This document shows, piece by piece, positions 24,024-33,452 of a stretch of DNA of 38,000 nt (position 1 is its first letter; each line of letters opens with the position of its first letter). Under the pieces are notes generated by a model. It was not told where the DNA came from. It saw nothing but the letters and a program-made list of their open reading frames with translations, and made no database searches. The stretch covers positions 1-38,000 of the forward strand of contig CAZJHX010000101.1 in assembly GCA_964545715.1 (NCBI GenBank), given 5' to 3'. The position numbers and the translations under genes were made by a program. The DNA is from CAZJHX01 sp964545715. Its GTDB lineage: Bacteria > Myxococcota_A > UBA9042 > GCA-2863065.

Positions 24024-25474
24024 GCGGCCTCCGTCCGGCGGGTCGACAGAGGCAACCTGACCTCGAACCTCGTGCCGACGCCCACCTGTGATTCAAAACG
24101 CATCGTGCCTTTGTGACCATCCACCACGATGGACCGCGCCATCGCCAGGCCCTGCCCCGTGCCGCGACCGACCGCCTTGGTCGTAAAGAACGGGTCGAAC
24201 ACCCGATCGCAGTGCTCGGCCGCGATGCCGCAGCCGTTGTCCGCTATTGTCACCACGACATGGTCGCCGTCCATGGCGGTCGCGATGGTGATCAGCCCCT
24301 TGTCATCGCCGTGACGTGCTGTCACCGCGTGGGCGGCGTTGATGATCAGGTTCAAAAACACCTGATTGAGCTGACCGATTTGACAGGGCAGCGGCACAAG
24401 CTCGCCCAGCGCCAGCTCAACGTCAGCCGCATATTTGTACTCGTTGCGCGCGATGATCAGCGTCGTGCGCAGGGCTTCGTTGAGGTCCGCCGTCGCCATC
24501 CCGTCAGCACCGGGGTGCGAGAACCGCTTCATGGCCCGCACGATGGTCGCGACCCGATCCGCGCCCTCGGAGACCCGCTCAAACGCTTTGGGCACGCGGT
24601 CGCGCAGATAGTCCACGTCCGCGTCCTCGCGCGCCTCACGCAGCCCTGCCACCAGGTGTCGCAGCTCATCGGACCGCTCCAGCGCCTCACAGACCGCGTC
24701 GTATTTGGTAACGAGGCCCAGGAGGTCAGCAAACGCGCCCTTCAGAAAGTACGTGCTGTCCGATACGTACTGAATGGGCGTGTTGATCTCGTGAGCGATG
24801 CCCGCCGCGAGCTGACCGACCGCCTCCAGCTTTTGGGCGACACGCAGCTCGGTCTGCATCTCCTGGCGGCGCGCGATCTCGCCCGTGAGGTTTTCATGGG
24901 CCAGCTGCAACAGCTGTGTGCGCTCTGCAACGAGAGCCTCCAACTCAGCCGTGCGCCGAGCGGCGTCCCGATGGAGCCACCACTTACGGGTCAGCGCGTG
25001 CGCCATCTGCATGACCTCGATGGTGTCGAAGGGCTTTTTGAGGATCATCAGGCTGTCGGTGGCGCCCAGCCGCGCTTCGATGTCTCCCCACCAGTAGTCC
25101 GAGTGCGCGGTGCACAGCACGATGTGCAGCTGCGGGTCCAGCTTCCACAGCCGCTCGACGGTCTCCACGCCGTCGATGCCGGGAGGCATCCGCACGTCCA
25201 CAAAGGCCAGGATGTAAGGGTCATCCTCCGCCAGAGCCTGGCTGACCATGGCGACGCCCTGCAGCCCCTGATATGCAGAGTCGAGACGAAAGGGAGCCTG
25301 CACCACGCGGCCGGCAGCCGGGTCGAGCCCAAACAGGTCGGCCTCCAAGGCGTCGAGGTCCGAGTCCATCTCACCATCGCCCATCAGCAGCGTCTTGCGG
25401 TAGTCGCTGTGGATCGCGCGATTGTCGTCGATTATCAGTACGCGCTGGCCTGTACGGTCACTCAATGTGCCCAT
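24020..25474 (-). CDS. Receiver-histidine kinase hybrid
   Basis: 484 residues. An N-terminal receiver domain (~1-160) has Asp16-Asp17, phosphoacceptor Asp93 ('F-V-D-V-R-M-P-P-G-I-D-G') and Lys147; it carries an insertion of ~30 residues between the first strand and the phosphoacceptor strand. A coiled-coil linker (~170-215) leads to the H box 'G-I-A-H-E-I-N-T-P' with His228, then N box 'N-L-I-I-N-A-A-H-A' and G boxes 'D-N-G-C-G-I' and 'G-T-G-Q-G-L-A-M'. No transmembrane segment is visible, so it is a cytoplasmic kinase. The receiver precedes the kinase, so it may take phosphate or signal from another kinase and phosphorylate the two response regulators encoded after it. Start at the ATG 25474; the ribosome site is weak. 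Confidence 0.92.
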   Translation of the reverse strand: MGTLSDRTGQRVLIIDDNRAIHSDYRKTLLMGDGEMDSDLDALEADLFGLDPAAGRVVQAPFRLDSAYQGLQGVAMVSQALAEDDPYILAFVDVRMPPGIDGVETVERLWKLDPQLHIVLCTAHSDYWWGDIEARLGATDSLMILKKPFDTIEVMQMAHALTRKWWLHRDAARRTAELEALVAERTQLLQLAHENLTGEIARRQEMQTELRVAQKLEAVGQLAAGIAHEINTPIQYVSDSTYFLKGAFADLLGLVTKYDAVCEALERSDELRHLVAGLREAREDADVDYLRDRVPKAFERVSEGADRVATIVRAMKRFSHPGADGMATADLNEALRTTLIIARNEYKYAADVELALGELVPLPCQIGQLNQVFLNLIINAAHAVTARHGDDKGLITIATAMDGDHVVVTIADNGCGIAAEHCDRVFDPFFTTKAVGRGTGQGLAMARSIVVDGHKGTMRFESQVGVGTRFEVRLPLSTRRTEAA

Positions 25475-25588
25475 CCCGAAACCGTGTCCCCCCCGGGTGT
25501 ATCCGAATTACGTATCCAAGATAATCCCCCATGGGACTAATCGTCCATTTTTGGAACAGACTTGAAGGTGCCAGGGAAAGGACGGGCT

Positions 25589-27454
25589 CTACTGAGCGCA
25601 CGCATCCTTTTCGGAGGTGCTCAAGGCGTTGAAGATCTCGGCGTCCTCGTTGACCTCGTCCGCGATGACCCCACCGGACGCCAGCGCAGTTCCGTCGGCC
25701 AACACGGTGACCCGGTGCCCGAAGCGGCTTGTGCTGAACGCGACGGAGCCGACCGAGGTCGGTGAGAGGCTGATGCCGGAGGCGGACGTCGACAGGTTCA
25801 TCAGTAGAACATCCGCCAGGTAGCACCCGGTGTCCTTGTGCGCATTGACGCACAGCTCGCTGGCGCCGGCGCCGGGCGCAAACAGCTGGTTGTAGCCGCC
25901 GGAGACCATGACGAGGTCGTCGGAGATGCGCGTCAGCGAGTGGAAGACGCGACGCACGCGGACGGCGTCGAACTGCTCGGACACATCGGCGAACTTGCCG
26001 GTCGGCGCGGCGGGATCGCAGGCGTTCAAATGGAACGCGTACAGGTGATAGGGCTCGAAGTTCTTGGACTCGTCGCTGCTCTTGGACGGCGAGATGTAGC
26101 TGGTGCGGTTGTTCTGGCCGCTGCGCTTGATCTCGGTGCCGCCGCTGATGATGAAGTCGTGCTCACAGCTGTTCGACGAGGCCAACAGCGTCTGGTGCAG
26201 CGCGATGGGCTCTGGAATGAAGTCGCCCTCGATGGTCACCCGGGTGGGCGTAAAGCCATCGGCGAAGATCACCTCCGCGAGGTTGTTGGGATCGGTGTCG
26301 CGGCTGCCCTTGGTGGTGCCGAAGTTGCCGCCGAGGATCAGGATGTCGCCGCCGCCAAAGAAGGTCGCGCTGTGCCCCAGACGCTGGACCTCCAGCTTGC
26401 GGTCGAACACCGGCTGAGCGGTGCCCGACGCGATCTCGGTCACGGTGCCGGCAACAAACTCCAGCGCGTTGGACGGGTCGCCCTCCGCGTTTTGGATCCC
26501 ACCGGAGACGACGATGGTGAGCCCGTTGGGCGATGCGGCGATCGTGCTGAGCGGCTTGGGGTTCAGACCCAGAGCGAGCGGCGTCACTTCGCCGGTCTCG
26601 TAGTTGATCAGCTCCGCGACCTCCGCCGGCCGAGCGGTCGTGCTGCCGGGCTCCGGCGCCTCGGTCAGCGGTGCAAACGGCGCCGACTGCAGCGCCACGC
26701 GGGTGAGCCCACCCAACACCACGACCTTCTTGCCGTTGTCGAACGCGATGGCGCTGTGGAGGCCGCGCGGGCTGCTCAGCTCCCCGTTGAAGTCGCGGAA
26801 GAGACCGCGCGTGGGATCGTATTCGCTGATCGTCCGGGCGTTGCCGGTCACGCGCAACAGCGCAGGCTGGTCGATGTCCTCGATCGCCGGCACGTAGGCG
26901 TTGAAGCCGCCGACGAGCAGCAGCCGCCCGTTGCGCGTCGCGACCACCTCGTGAAACGCCCGCTTGGCGACCATGGAGGCCTTCCAGCCGTTCTCGTCTG
27001 CCTCGGCGCTGCCCGTGCAGCTGAACTTGTTCTTGGCCGTGAAGAACAGGCGCGGCGCGGTCTTTGCGCCGGCCTCCACCGTGACGCCGCTCGCCCGCCC
27101 GGACCAGGTGACCTCGCCGTCGGTGCAGCCGTAGAGGTCCAGCGTGTAGTTCTCACCCGGCGGCACGTGCTCAACCAGGATCTCGCCGCGGTTGTTGCGA
27201 TCCTCCTCGAAGAGGGTCGCCGTAAACGCCTCCGCACCACCCGTCAGCTTCAACTCGAAGCGGTTGACGCCCGTGGGGAAGTCGCCTTTGCCGTTGGTGG
27301 TCGGGGTGCAGCCGTCCGCGCTTTGAGCAGCCACGATAACCTGCAGACCTGAGATGCCCGCTGTCGCCGGTGTGTCCTGCTCCGCACAACCGGACAGAAG
27401 CAACATCGCCGCAGCCGCGAGCGTAAGTGCATAAAAGAATAGGGGGGTCCGCAT
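25589..27454 (-). CDS. Kelch-like lipoprotein
   Basis: 621 residues with a lipoprotein signal peptide ending 'L-L-S-G-C' (Cys23). After an N-terminal beta domain (~30-140) come about six kelch-type units with the hallmark double glycine after a hydrophobic strand: 'L-L-L-V-G-G', 'V-V-V-L-G-G', 'I-V-V-S-G-G', 'I-L-I-L-G-G', 'F-I-I-S-G-G', 'V-M-V-S-G-G' and 'A-L-A-S-G-G'. These form a beta propeller. A few Cys are spread through it. The protein is probably anchored in the outer membrane; binding partner unknown. It is divergent from mutS with 66 bp between starts. Upstream of the kinase operon by position but separated from it by 114 bp, so probably a distinct unit. Confidence 0.85.
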   Translation of the reverse strand: MRTPLFFYALTLAAAAMLLLSGCAEQDTPATAGISGLQVIVAAQSADGCTPTTNGKGDFPTGVNRFELKLTGGAEAFTATLFEEDRNNRGEILVEHVPPGENYTLDLYGCTDGEVTWSGRASGVTVEAGAKTAPRLFFTAKNKFSCTGSAEADENGWKASMVAKRAFHEVVATRNGRLLLVGGFNAYVPAIEDIDQPALLRVTGNARTISEYDPTRGLFRDFNGELSSPRGLHSAIAFDNGKKVVVLGGLTRVALQSAPFAPLTEAPEPGSTTARPAEVAELINYETGEVTPLALGLNPKPLSTIAASPNGLTIVVSGGIQNAEGDPSNALEFVAGTVTEIASGTAQPVFDRKLEVQRLGHSATFFGGGDILILGGNFGTTKGSRDTDPNNLAEVIFADGFTPTRVTIEGDFIPEPIALHQTLLASSNSCEHDFIISGGTEIKRSGQNNRTSYISPSKSSDESKNFEPYHLYAFHLNACDPAAPTGKFADVSEQFDAVRVRRVFHSLTRISDDLVMVSGGYNQLFAPGAGASELCVNAHKDTGCYLADVLLMNLSTSASGISLSPTSVGSVAFSTSRFGHRVTVLADGTALASGGVIADEVNEDAEIFNALSTSEKDACAQ

Positions 27455-27520
27455 GTCGACGGATCATACTGGCACGGCCCGGGTGGTCAAGTTGCCGCGC
27501 CCGTGATAGCAGCCAGGATC

Positions 27521-30097
27521 ATGGCATCACAGCGCTCCAAACGCGGCCCTACGCCGATGATGCAGCAGTGGAATGCGTCGAAGGAGGCGCATCCGGACGC
27601 GCTGCTCTTCTTTCGCATGGGCGACTTTTACGAGCTCTTCGGTGACGACGCGGTGGAGGCCGCCCGGGTGCTGGAGCTCACGCTTACGTCGCGCGACAAA
27701 AAGAAGGAGGGCGGGATGCCGATGGCCGGCGTCCCCCACCACGCGCTGCCGGGATATCTGAGCCGCCTGATCGCGCAGGGCTACAAAGTCGCCGTCTGCG
27801 ACCAGCTGGAGGACCCGAAGCAGGCCAAGGGCATCGTGAAGCGCGGCGTCACGCGGGTGGTCACGCCCGGCGTGGTCGTGGACGACGTCGCCCTGGAGCC
27901 GCGGCAAAACAACTACCTGTGCGCTATCTGGCCGGGCCTGAACGGCTACGGCATCGCTTATGCGGACATCACCACGGGTGAGCTGCGGGCGGTGTCGGCG
28001 CCCGATCTTGCCGCCTGCGTGTCGGAGATCGGTCGAATCGAGCCGCGTGAGGTGCTGCTGACGACGGGCGCCGAGGCTGCGCTGGAGACCGCCGTACGCC
28101 GGTCGGGCGGGCTGCCCAGCGAGGTCGCCGTGGAGTTGTTTGACCCGCGTCATGAAGTGGCGGGCCGGGCTCGCGACGCCGGCGAGGAGATCCGGCGAGC
28201 CGTGGGTGCGTTGGGCGGCTATCTGGCGCGCACGCGGCCGCGCGGTGACGTGGTGCTGGGCAACCTCGAGGTCTACGGCGCCACGGACCACGTCATCATC
28301 GACGACACCAGCTTCCGCAATCTGGAGATCCTCAAGACGCTGATGGGTGGCCGCCGCAAGGGCGCGCTGCTGGGCCTGATGGACCACACGAGCACGGCGA
28401 TGGGCGCCCGCCGGCTGCGACGCTGGCTGCAACATCCGCTGCGCGATCGAACGGCGGTGGAGGAGCGCCTCGAGGCGGTGGCCGAGCTTCACGCGGACGC
28501 GCTGGTGCGCGACGAGCTGACCACGCTGCTGGCCGACATCTATGACATCGAGCGCCTGGGTGGCCGTGTCGTCGCCGGCGTCGCCTCACCCAAGGACCTC
28601 GCAAACCTGCGCCAATCGCTGACCGGGCTGTCGCGGCTGCGTCAGGTCATGAGCGGACTGAGCGCGCAGCGACTGGTGCATCTGGGCGACGCGATGGACC
28701 CGCTCACTGACATCCGGGCCCGCCTGGCGGACGTCCTGGCACAAGACCCGGCTCAATCCCCCGCCGAGGGGCGCGTGATCCGCGACGGCCACGACAGCGA
28801 GGTCGACGAGCTGGTGCACCTGTCGCGCTCGGGCAAAGACTGGATCCTGCAGTACGAGGCCAACGAGAAGGAGCGGACGTCGATCAGCTCCCTGAAGGTC
28901 CGCTACAACCGGGTCTTCGGGTATTTCATCGAGGTGACGCGCGCCAACCTCCACCTGGTGCCGGACGACTACATCCGCAAGCAGACGATCGCCAATGGCG
29001 AGCGCTACTTCACGATGGAGCTGAAAGAGTACGAGACCAAGGTGCTTAACGCCGAGGAGCGCCGGGTCTCGCGGGAGACCGAGCTTTTTGAGGCGCTGCG
29101 GCGTGAGCTGAAGGACGGCGCGACGCGGATTCTGCGCACGGCCGGGCGGGTCGCAGACCTGGACGTGCTCTGCGGGCTGGCCGACGTCGCGCACCGGCAC
29201 GGCTACGTTCGGCCGACGCTGACCGACGACGTGCGCCTGAACCTGAAGGCCAGTCGGCATCCGGTCGTGGAGCAGTCGGCGGCCGCCACCGGGGGCGAGG
29301 CCTTTGTCCCCAACGATGTATGCCTGGACGCCGCGGCCGGCAGCCTGATGCTGATCACGGGCCCGAACATGGCCGGCAAATCCACACTGATGCGCCAGGT
29401 CGCGTTGACGGTGCTGATGGCGCAGATCGGCAGCTTCGTCCCGTGCGACAGCGCGGAGATCGGGCTGGTGGATCGCATCTTCACGCGTGTGGGCGCCACC
29501 GACGATCTGTCGCGCGGTCAATCCACTTTCATGGTGGAGATGAGCGAGACCTCGTTCATCCTGCGCAACGCCACGAAGCACTCTCTGATCATCCTGGACG
29601 AGATCGGGCGCGGGACCAGCACCTTCGACGGACTGAGCATCGCCTGGGCCGTCGCAGAGTACATCCACGACATGGTCGGCGCGCGTACGATGTTTGCCAC
29701 GCACTACCACGAGCTGTGCGAGCTGCAGCGGACCAAGGAGCACGTGGAGAACGTGCATGTTGCTGTGCGGGAGTGGAACGACGAGATCGTCTTTTTGCGC
29801 AAGCTGCAGCCGGGGGGCACGAATCGCTCCTACGGCATCCAGGTCGGCCGCCTGGCGGGTCTGCCGGAGCCGGTGCTGAGCCGCGCCCGAGAGGTGCTCG
29901 CGACCATCGAGAAGACCGACATCCCGGTCGAGCCCACGTCAGCGGGCCAGCTGGGTCTCTTTGCGCCGCCGGACACAGCTCAGAGCGGACCCAGTGAGGT
30001 CGAGCGCGCACTCGGTCGCGTGGACATCAACCGCACGACGCCGATGGAGGCGCTGAAGCTGATCGACCGGCTGCAGCAAAAGCTGAAGAAGAGCTAG
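27521..30097 (+). CDS. mutS: DNA mismatch repair protein MutS
   Basis: 858 residues from the ATG at 27521, full length for the family. The mismatch-reading motif 'F-Y-E' is at 36-38, exactly as in E. coli MutS, which supports this start over the upstream GTG at 27503. The ATPase has Walker A 'G-P-N-M-A-G-K-S-T' at 614-622, 'D-E-I-G-R-G-T-S-T-F-D-G' and 'F-A-T-H-Y-H-E-L'. The C terminus keeps the tetramerisation-type tail ('P-M-E-A-L-K-L-I-D-R-L-Q'). It binds base mismatches and small loops and recruits MutL. It ends in a CTAG shared with the convergent methyltransferase gene. Confidence 0.98.
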   Translation: MASQRSKRGPTPMMQQWNASKEAHPDALLFFRMGDFYELFGDDAVEAARVLELTLTSRDKKKEGGMPMAGVPHHALPGYLSRLIAQGYKVAVCDQLEDPKQAKGIVKRGVTRVVTPGVVVDDVALEPRQNNYLCAIWPGLNGYGIAYADITTGELRAVSAPDLAACVSEIGRIEPREVLLTTGAEAALETAVRRSGGLPSEVAVELFDPRHEVAGRARDAGEEIRRAVGALGGYLARTRPRGDVVLGNLEVYGATDHVIIDDTSFRNLEILKTLMGGRRKGALLGLMDHTSTAMGARRLRRWLQHPLRDRTAVEERLEAVAELHADALVRDELTTLLADIYDIERLGGRVVAGVASPKDLANLRQSLTGLSRLRQVMSGLSAQRLVHLGDAMDPLTDIRARLADVLAQDPAQSPAEGRVIRDGHDSEVDELVHLSRSGKDWILQYEANEKERTSISSLKVRYNRVFGYFIEVTRANLHLVPDDYIRKQTIANGERYFTMELKEYETKVLNAEERRVSRETELFEALRRELKDGATRILRTAGRVADLDVLCGLADVAHRHGYVRPTLTDDVRLNLKASRHPVVEQSAAATGGEAFVPNDVCLDAAAGSLMLITGPNMAGKSTLMRQVALTVLMAQIGSFVPCDSAEIGLVDRIFTRVGATDDLSRGQSTFMVEMSETSFILRNATKHSLIILDEIGRGTSTFDGLSIAWAVAEYIHDMVGARTMFATHYHELCELQRTKEHVENVHVAVREWNDEIVFLRKLQPGGTNRSYGIQVGRLAGLPEPVLSRAREVLATIEKTDIPVEPTSAGQLGLFAPPDTAQSGPSEVERALGRVDINRTTPMEALKLIDRLQQKLKKS

Positions 30098-31929
30098 AGG
30101 GCCTTCAAGACCTCTACTCCCATCCAGAATTGATTGAAGGGGGGCATCAGGTAGACGCCCTGCACGTACGGCTTGACCTTGGCCAGGAACTCCTGCGCGA
30201 TGGCCACGCCCTCTTTGGGGCCGTCCTCGCCCGCGGCCTCCATCCGATCGCGGATCTCCTGCGGGATGAACATCCCCGGCACCTCGTTGTGCAGGAAGCT
30301 GGCGTGGCGCGCGTTGCGCAGCGGCAGGATTCCGACCAGCATCGGGATCTCGGGCTTGGTCATGTCCAGGAAGCGCTCAAGGCTGTCCAGCTCATAGATG
30401 GGCTGCGTCATCGTGTAGTGCGCCCCCGCCTCCTGCTTGCGCTTGAAGCGCTCCACCTCGGTCTCAAGGTGGTCCGAGGTGGGGTTGCTGGCCACGCCGA
30501 TGAAGACATCGGTGTGGTATTTGATCTTGCGACCCGAGAGGTCGACGCCGCTGTTGAGGCGCGTGGTCAGCGTGGTGAGGCCGATCGCGTCGACGTCGAA
30601 GACGCCGGTGGCGTTGGGATAGTCGCCCACCTGCGGCGGATCGCCCGTGACCGCCAGGATGTTGCGCACACCCTGCGCGTAGGCGCCCATCACCTCGGAT
30701 TGCAGGCCGATGACGTTTCGATCCCGGCAGCTCATGTGCAGGATGATCTCGATGTCGACCTCGGCGCGGATGATGTTGGCCAGCGCCATCGGGCTCATGC
30801 GCGCGCGGGCCAGCGGGCTGTCCGCGATGTTGATCAAGTCGACGCCGGCGCCCTTGCACAGCTCGGCGCCGCGACGCAGCTTGCCGGTGTTGATGCCCTT
30901 GGGCGGGTCGATCTCCACGCTGGAGACGAAGCGGCCGGCCTTGAGCTTGTCCTCGAGGTCCTCGCGATCCTCCTCCATCGAGAAAAACGGCGTCGGATTC
31001 TCGGGCTCCACCACCTCCAGCACGGTGCTCAAGACCGGACGCGACGGCGTCATGCCCTGAACGGCCTTGCGGATCTCGCGCACGTGCTCCGGGGACGTCC
31101 CGCAGCAGCCGCCCACGATGTGGCAGCCGTTGTTGACGAACTGCGCCGCGCACTGCGCGATATACTCGGGACTGGAGAGGTAGACGTAGCGGCCGTTGTA
31201 GTACTGGGGCATGCCCGCGTTGGGCTGGCAGGTCAGCTTGACGTCGGGAACCCGCAGCATGCGCTCGATGACGTCGAACAGCGGCTGCGGACCCACGCTG
31301 CAGTTGGCCCCCACGGCCACCGCGCCGGCCACCGAGAGGGCGCGCGCGAACTCCTCGGGCTTGAATCCGTGCACGGTCTTGGCTTCGTCGGTGAACGTCA
31401 TCTGCGCCACAACCGGGATGTCCGGCGCCACCTTCTTTGCCGCCGCCATCGCCGCGCTGATCTCGCGGAGATCTGAGAAGGTCTCCAACAACAAAAGGTC
31501 CACGCCGCCGGCGGCCAGACCCTCGACCTGACGGGCAAATGCGGCCTCTGCCTGGGCCAGCGTCATGCGGCCGATCGGCGCCAGGCGCTTGCCCAGCGGC
31601 CCGATGCTGCCCGCCACAAAGACGTCGTCGCCCGCGACGGCACGCGCCAGCTGACCCGCGCGCTCGTTGATAGTGAACAGCTTGTCCGCAAAGCCGTGCT
31701 CGCCCAGGCGGTACTCGGTGGCGCCAAACGTGTTGGTCACCAAGATGTCCGCCCCGGCCGCCCGATACTCGGCGTGAATGCGCAGAACAACGTCCGGGCG
31801 CGACAGAGTCAGCTCGTCAAAACAATGCTCAAACGGAATTCCGTGCTTGTACAGCTCGGTGCCCATAGCACCGTCACAGACGAGCACGCCTTCGTTCAGG
31901 CGAGTCAGAAAGCGGTCAACACGGCTCAT
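30094..31929 (-). CDS. Bifunctional homocysteine S-methyltransferase / methylenetetrahydrofolate reductase
   Basis: 611 residues from the ATG at 31929. Residues ~1-300 are a homocysteine S-methyltransferase barrel with 'D-G-A-M-G-T-E-L' near the start and the zinc-binding Cys set: Cys210 in 'G-A-N-C' and Cys275-Cys276 in 'G-G-C-C-G-T'. Residues ~320-611 are a MetF-type methylenetetrahydrofolate reductase ('S-V-E-I-D-P-P-K-G', 'L-A-V-T-G-D-P-P', 'G-A-H-Y-T-M-T-Q-P-I-Y'). The fusion matches the YitJ-type layout. It would make methyl-tetrahydrofolate and pass the methyl group to homocysteine, giving methionine, though the MetH-like domain lacks the cobalamin domains of full MetH. The open frame extends upstream, but the family homology begins here. 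Convergent with mutS. Confidence 0.95.
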   Translation of the reverse strand: MSRVDRFLTRLNEGVLVCDGAMGTELYKHGIPFEHCFDELTLSRPDVVLRIHAEYRAAGADILVTNTFGATEYRLGEHGFADKLFTINERAGQLARAVAGDDVFVAGSIGPLGKRLAPIGRMTLAQAEAAFARQVEGLAAGGVDLLLLETFSDLREISAAMAAAKKVAPDIPVVAQMTFTDEAKTVHGFKPEEFARALSVAGAVAVGANCSVGPQPLFDVIERMLRVPDVKLTCQPNAGMPQYYNGRYVYLSSPEYIAQCAAQFVNNGCHIVGGCCGTSPEHVREIRKAVQGMTPSRPVLSTVLEVVEPENPTPFFSMEEDREDLEDKLKAGRFVSSVEIDPPKGINTGKLRRGAELCKGAGVDLINIADSPLARARMSPMALANIIRAEVDIEIILHMSCRDRNVIGLQSEVMGAYAQGVRNILAVTGDPPQVGDYPNATGVFDVDAIGLTTLTTRLNSGVDLSGRKIKYHTDVFIGVASNPTSDHLETEVERFKRKQEAGAHYTMTQPIYELDSLERFLDMTKPEIPMLVGILPLRNARHASFLHNEVPGMFIPQEIRDRMEAAGEDGPKEGVAIAQEFLAKVKPYVQGVYLMPPFNQFWMGVEVLKAL

Positions 31930-32120
31930 ATCGGTTGGACCATAACAAAAAAGATCGACGAAGTTCGACGAGGTCCGCAATGGAAGACGTGAACGGTGAC
32001 TCGGAGGGTTTGCCGCATGTCCACCTCCACGGCCATGAAGCCAGTTACGTTGGTCACTATTCGCAGGGCGGCCAACGGTCTGGGAGAAGCTCCCCCGCGA
32101 CTCCCGGGCCGCACCTTTTT
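31930..32120 (-). other. Leader region upstream of the methyltransferase gene
   Basis: 191 bp between folC and the methionine gene on the same strand. It holds several inverted repeats: GGGAG/CTCCC (32082-32094, as read on +), CGTTGG/CCAACG, GGAGG/CCTCC, and an imperfect TCGTCGA palindrome followed by TTTTTT about 25 nt before the ATG. This looks like an attenuator-type leader, but no known riboswitch consensus was recognised. A 62-codon frame crosses it and ends overlapping the ATG (ATGA); rare codons (AGA, ATA) argue against it being a gene. Confidence 0.35.
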
Positions 32121-33452
32121 TCACCACCTCAGCAGGCTGGGATCGTCCCCTCGGAGCGCGACGACCGCCTCTGCCACCAAAAACAGCCCGCCGGTGACCA
32201 GCACGGCACCGCCGAGACCGCGCGCGATCTCCAAGGCGATGGGCATGGCCTCCTCCACGCTGGTCACGACCCTCGGCTGACCGGGGCATTGGGCGGCTAT
32301 GTCTTGTGGCGGGGCACCTTTGTGCCGCGCCACGGTGCACACGATCGCCGCAGCCAATGGCGCCACGATGGGAACCATGCGCTGATAGGGCCGATCGGCT
32401 GAGACCCCTAAAACCAGAACGATGGGCGCGTCCCCCAGCACCTCACGCGCGGTCGCAGCTACCTGAGCCAGGCCGGCTTCGTTATGCGCGACGTCAACCC
32501 AGACTGGCGGGGTGTCCGCGACACGCTCGAAACGCCCGGCCCACCGTACGGCCGCCAACCCGCGCTCGGCGGCCGCGGGCTCGAAGCGGACACCCAACAA
32601 GGCCTCGCACGCGATCACCGCGCAGCGGGCGTTGTCGCGCTGGTGCGGGCCCGGCAGAGCCAGCGGGGCCATCGAGACCGAGCAGACGGCCTCGCAGGCG
32701 TCCGTCTGTGGGAAGCCGGGGACATCCGGACCGACCACCAGAAAGCTGCCCTCGTCTGCGATACCGGCTTTGTCTCGCGCGATCGCCGCGCGGTCGTCGC
32801 CCAGGAGCGCTGTGTGCTCCAGTGAGACGCTGGTGATCACGCTCACGGTGGCGGGCAAGAGCCGGACGGGGTCCAGCGAGCCACCGATGCCGGCCTCCCA
32901 GACAACAACATCCGCGCGCTGCTCGCTGAGCCATCCGGCCGCCACCGCCGTCCACAGCTCAAACGCGCTGTACGCGCCTCGATCCAGGCCGTCCGCCACC
33001 GCCAGCACACGATCGATCCAGCGCGCGAGGGCTGCATCGGGTATCGGCGCCCCGTCCAACACGATGCGCTCGTTGGCCTGGATCAAGTGTGGGGACGTGT
33101 ACAGACCGACGCGCAGGCCGTGGGCGCGCAAGATCGACGCCGCGATGGCGCAGGTGGACCCTTTGCCGTTGGAGCCGGTGACCTTGAGACCGGGAGGCGG
33201 GGCCGGCGCGACTTCCTGGAGAAGGGCGGCCATCCGCTGCAGGCAGGGCCCGTCCCCATAACGGGGACGACCCAGCAAATCGACTAGTGGTCGAGGTAGG
33301 AAATTCGTTCCTACCCGCGCGGCGACGCCGCTTGCCGCCAAGGCGGGCGAGCGAAGGCGGGCCGGGGGCCCGTCGAGTGAGAGCGAAGCGTCCCAACGCA
33401 GGCGGCGGGCGGCGGCGTCCGCGGGTAGGAACGAATTTGCGGCATCGACCAC
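32121..33452 (-). CDS. folC: Folylpolyglutamate/dihydrofolate synthase
   Basis: 443 residues if read from the GTG at 33452, or 385 from the TTG at 33278. The core is a clear FolC/Mur ligase: P-loop 'V-T-G-S-N-G-K-G-S-T', 'Y-T-S-P-H-L', 'E-A-G-I-G-G-S-L-D', 'A-R-D-K-A-G-I' with the Lys that is carbamylated in the family, and a C-terminal 'G-R-F-E-R' and 'D-V-A-H-N'. It adds glutamate to folates (and in many bacteria to dihydropteroate). The first 58 residues are encoded by the inverted-repeat element; the GTG forms TAGTG with the upstream lipoprotein stop, typical of coupling, so I favour it. Family similarity starts at 'L-L-G-R-P-R-Y-G'. Folate metabolism links it to the next gene. Confidence 0.88.
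   Translation of the reverse strand: MVDAANSFLPADAAARRLRWDASLSLDGPPARLRSPALAASGVAARVGTNFLPRPLVDLLGRPRYGDGPCLQRMAALLQEVAPAPPPGLKVTGSNGKGSTCAIAASILRAHGLRVGLYTSPHLIQANERIVLDGAPIPDAALARWIDRVLAVADGLDRGAYSAFELWTAVAAGWLSEQRADVVVWEAGIGGSLDPVRLLPATVSVITSVSLEHTALLGDDRAAIARDKAGIADEGSFLVVGPDVPGFPQTDACEAVCSVSMAPLALPGPHQRDNARCAVIACEALLGVRFEPAAAERGLAAVRWAGRFERVADTPPVWVDVAHNEAGLAQVAATAREVLGDAPIVLVLGVSADRPYQRMVPIVAPLAAAIVCTVARHKGAPPQDIAAQCPGQPRVVTSVEEAMPIALEIARGLGGAVLVTGGLFLVAEAVVALRGDDPSLLRW

Noticed and set aside
27455..27520. Possible sigma-54 promoter (TGGCAC) before mutS
   Set aside because: The TGGCAC at about 27471 lacks the TTGC-type -12 element at the right spacing.
31926..32114. A 62-codon frame ending in ATGA at the methyltransferase start
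   Set aside because: The overlap is suggestive, but codons AGA and ATA are unlike neighbours, there is no ribosome site or family, and the region has leader-like inverted repeats.
31930..32120. SAM, SAH or cobalamin riboswitch
   Set aside because: No conserved core of these classes could be matched by eye, so only a generic leader is reported.
31930..32340. Upstream extension of the methyltransferase frame (137 extra codons)
   Set aside because: It overlaps folC and the leader, is Arg/Gly-rich, and the family homology starts at the ATG at 31929.
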